From NCBI GenBank assembly GCA_964651755.1, contig CAZYZD010000096.1:1-7648 (forward strand): DNA of 7,648 bases, in the 5' to 3' direction. The notes beneath the pieces were generated by a model that was given only the letters and a program-made list of their open reading frames with translations, did not search any database and was not told the origin of the DNA. This DNA comes from QNZT01 sp964651755. Its GTDB lineage: Bacteria > Campylobacterota > Campylobacteria > Campylobacterales > QNZT01. The translations under genes and the position numbers were made by a program. Positions 6,154-7,648 of the stretch are shown here, piece by piece. How positions within the stretch are numbered: the first letter of the stretch is position 1; each line of letters opens with the position of its first letter.

Positions 6154-7280
6154 TATTTATACTCCTTTGCCGGACGTTCTTTTTTACGTGCGATCTTTTT
6201 TGTGATACGTATGCTTTCACTGCTGCCGATCAGCATCAGTTTTGCCCCCTGTGTGATGATGGTCTCTTCATCGGGCATCGGAATGAAGTTTCCTTTATCG
6301 TCTCTGATACCGACGATATTTACCTTCTGGTAATTTGGCAGATTGACATCTTTGAGTTTTTTGAAAAGCATCCATGAGTGGCTTGGGATTTTGATCTCTT
6401 CGATATCTAGAGGGGTATCTTTTTTGTAGAGAAACTGTTCCAGGATATTTTCCATCTCCGGACGCTGGCTGATAGCACTCATACGCTGCGCCATCAGTTT
6501 TGTCGGGGAAACCACGCTGTCTGCACCCAGTTTTTTCAGTTTTTCGATGTCACTGAGTGTGGAGGCATTGGTCAAAATAAAATAGGGGCGCCGCCGTTTG
6601 ATCTCTTTTTCATGCAGTCTTGCCGAAGCGATAACGGCAATATTGTCCGCAATATTTTGAGAGAGGGTGATGATCCCCTTTGCACTTGAGAGGTGTGCTT
6701 TCGCAAGCGCTACTTCCGTATGCGGTTCCTCCTGTACAAAGTAGGGGTAGTTGTATTTTTTTGCAATCTCTTCCATGTTTTCAGCCGGATCGACAACAAC
6801 AAAGGGAATATGGTTTTGCCGAAACTGCCACGTCAGCTGAATAGTGAATTCATTGTGGTTGCAGATGACATAGTGGTTTTTGAGCCGCGCGATATCGTAC
6901 AGCATAGAGCGCTCCTTGATAATCTTTAATAGTTCCCCTTTGTTCAATACTTCGACCAAAATACCCACGGAGAAGGAAAAAACCCCAAATCCCAGGATAA
7001 TCAAAGTGATGGTGAAGATACGACCTGCATTGGAGATAGGGGCGATCTCTCCGAATCCGACAGTGGTAAATGTGATTCCCGTCTGGTAGATGGCATCCAT
7101 CAATGTAAAACCGTCGATAATGATATATCCCAGTGTACCGACCAGCATCATCAAAACGGTAAGTATAAGAGGAAGCCTGAACGGGGCAAGTTGCAGATAT
7201 AGTTCTGTATTTAGATCGATTTCGGGTTTTTTGGGTTCACGCCAATGGAGAAATTTTTTAAGTTTTTTGATAAATTTCAT
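6153..7280 (-). CDS. Two-TM potassium channel with RCK (TrkA) domain
   Basis: Inner-membrane potassium channel subunit, expected to act as a tetramer with a cytoplasmic regulatory ring. After a basic N-terminus there are TM1 (about 36-55), a pore helix and the selectivity filter TVGFG (73-77), followed by Glu78, and TM2 (about 88-110). An RCK_N/TrkA-N domain spans about 135-260 and an RCK_C/TrkA-C domain about 290-358; a basic tail ends the 375 residues. The filter has Phe in place of the common Tyr. The glycine-rich loop after the first RCK strand (YVIC, 137-140) is N-H-N-E-F-T (141-146) instead of GxGxxG, while the acidic residue ending strand 2 (Asp164) is kept, so classic NAD(H) binding is doubtful. 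The start is supported by TGGAGA at 7285-7290. It follows rpmB by 104 bp and has its own likely promoter and a structured leader. It overlaps argJ by one base. Resembles the H. pylori channel next to rpmB (recalled, not checked). Confidence 0.93.
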   Translation of the reverse strand: MKFIKKLKKFLHWREPKKPEIDLNTELYLQLAPFRLPLILTVLMMLVGTLGYIIIDGFTLMDAIYQTGITFTTVGFGEIAPISNAGRIFTITLIILGFGVFSFSVGILVEVLNKGELLKIIKERSMLYDIARLKNHYVICNHNEFTIQLTWQFRQNHIPFVVVDPAENMEEIAKKYNYPYFVQEEPHTEVALAKAHLSSAKGIITLSQNIADNIAVIASARLHEKEIKRRRPYFILTNASTLSDIEKLKKLGADSVVSPTKLMAQRMSAISQRPEMENILEQFLYKKDTPLDIEEIKIPSHSWMLFKKLKDVNLPNYQKVNIVGIRDDKGNFIPMPDEETIITQGAKLMLIGSSESIRITKKIARKKERPAKEYK

Positions 7281-7283
7281 AAA

Positions 7284-7350
7284 ATCTCCATCTCTTTACA
7301 CGTAACGTGCGATTTGACGTTTATGACAGAGGAAATGGAGATATCCTCTG
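7284..7350 (-). promoter_or_regulatory. Structured leader of the channel gene with loop complementary to its Shine-Dalgarno
   Basis: On the minus strand a perfect 7-bp stem CAGAGGA/TCCTCTG (7344-7350 with 7327-7333) carries a 10-base loop. The loop bases ATCTCCAT (7335-7342) are exactly complementary to ATGGAGAT (7284-7291), which contains the channel gene's ribosome binding site. The pairing could form a pseudoknot-like lock on translation. No U-tract follows the hairpin, so it is not a simple terminator. The regulatory role is inference. Confidence 0.4.
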
Positions 7351-7366
7351 CTGTTTCAAGTTTTAT

Positions 7367-7372
7367 ATTATA
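7367..7372 (-). promoter_or_regulatory. Consensus -10 box for the channel-argJ operon
   Basis: A perfect TATAAT on the minus strand lies 12 nt beyond the rpmB stop. No convincing -35 box is seen. Initiation near 7360 would give a leader of about 80 nt containing the hairpin at 7327-7350. It suggests that channel, argJ and the DUF465 gene can be transcribed independently of rpmB. Confidence 0.55.
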
Positions 7373-7384
7373 GAGTATAAAGCC

Positions 7385-7579
7385 TTATTGGTTCGCTTTT
7401 TTTCTCATCGTTCTGAGTTCTTTTGCAGAAACTCTGATCTTTTTCTTTGTTCCGTCTTCGAGTGTGATTCTCACAGTTCTCAGGTTTGGAAGAAATCTTC
7501 TTCTTGTTTTGTTATGAGCGTGGCTGACATTGTTACCTGTCATAGGACCTTTTCCGCTGATTTGGCATTTTCTTGACAT
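7385..7579 (-). CDS. rpmB: 50S ribosomal protein L28
   Basis: Structural protein of the large ribosomal subunit. The 64-residue product is a complete L28: CQISGKGPMTGNNVSHA (5-21), NKTRRRFLPNLRTVRI (23-38) and a basic C-terminus, matching the length and sequence I recall for Campylobacter L28. Cys5 remains but the paired position has Ser8, so this is the non-zinc-binding form. A further in-frame ATG at 7594 would add five residues (MQGKT), but the ribosome binding site AAGGA (7586-7590) lies within those codons and sets the start at 7579. No U-tract terminator is seen before the next gene, so some read-through into the channel gene is likely. Confidence 0.97.
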   Translation of the reverse strand: MSRKCQISGKGPMTGNNVSHAHNKTRRRFLPNLRTVRITLEDGTKKKIRVSAKELRTMRKKANQ

Positions 7580-7585
7580 TGTTTT

Positions 7586-7590
7586 TCCTT
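7586..7590 (-). promoter_or_regulatory. Ribosome binding site deciding the rpmB start
   Basis: Minus-strand AAGGA is 6 nt before the ATG at 7579, giving an N-terminus MSRKCQ that fits L28. The upstream ATG at 7594 would place this site inside the coding region. Confidence 0.8.
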
Positions 7591-7615
7591 GCATGCTTTT
7601 TAAAATTTGTCGCGT

Positions 7616-7626
7616 ATCCTATCCTA
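7616..7626 (-). promoter_or_regulatory. Candidate rpmB promoter with tandem TAGGAT
   Basis: On the minus strand TAGGATAGGAT forms two overlapping -10-like hexamers (7621-7626 and 7616-7621). Initiation near 7609 would give a leader of about 30 nt. No clear -35 box is visible within the few bases left in the window. Confidence 0.35.
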
Positions 7627-7648
7627 AAATATCTTAATATTTGTTGAT

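Noticed and set aside
7299..7309. CACG-TAA-CGTG hairpin just before the channel ribosome binding site
   Set aside because: The stem is only 4 bp with no U-tract; likely chance, although it could add to leader structure.
1..7648. CRISPR array, insertion sequence, tRNA/rRNA or a defence-type gene cluster
   Set aside because: No regularly spaced repeats, terminal inverted repeats, transposase, structured RNA gene or defence domains were seen; all substantial coding regions are accounted for by core genes.

Overview
The window looks like a chromosomal housekeeping segment from a Campylobacterota (Epsilonproteobacteria) bacterium, probably a Sulfurovum/Sulfurimonas-type relative. The reasons are the order lon - bamD-like lipoprotein - (divergent) fliW - proC, which I recall from Campylobacter, and a two-TM RCK potassium channel next to a 64-residue L28 gene, which I recall from Helicobacter. 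The sequence is also AT-rich, with short intergenic gaps and TATAAT-like -10 boxes that lack clear -35 boxes. This placement is inference from protein resemblance and remembered synteny, not from a search.

Layout: positions 1-216 hold no convincing gene, only two hairpins; one of them is a good minus-strand intrinsic terminator. A minus-strand operon follows, read right to left: an outer-membrane assembly lipoprotein (bamD-like, 2656-3303), then the ATP-dependent protease lon (217-2637), 18 bp apart. A 189-bp divergent intergenic region (3304-3492) separates this from a plus-strand pair, fliW (3493-3864) and proC (3864-4637), which overlap by one base (TAATG). A strong hairpin (4639-4681) ends the pair and faces a second minus-strand group. 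In transcription order that group is rpmB (7385-7579), a potassium channel with an RCK domain (6153-7280), argJ (4966-6153, overlapping the channel stop by one base) and a 75-residue DUF465/YdcH-type helical protein (4698-4925).

How the genes work together: Lon (protein quality control) and BamD (beta-barrel insertion) form an envelope/proteostasis pair. FliW is the flagellin-binding assembly factor and CsrA antagonist. ProC and ArgJ are two glutamate-family amino-acid enzymes (proline; ornithine/arginine) in separate convergent operons. Channel and argJ look translationally coupled.

No mobile element, CRISPR array, tRNA, rRNA or evident new multi-gene system is present. The most interesting signals are small. 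The channel leader has a hairpin whose loop is perfectly complementary over 8 nt to the channel's own Shine-Dalgarno region. The channel's RCK domain has lost its glycine-rich nucleotide motif. Lon carries a charged insertion of about 21 residues in its protease domain. A possible short transcript lies downstream of lon.
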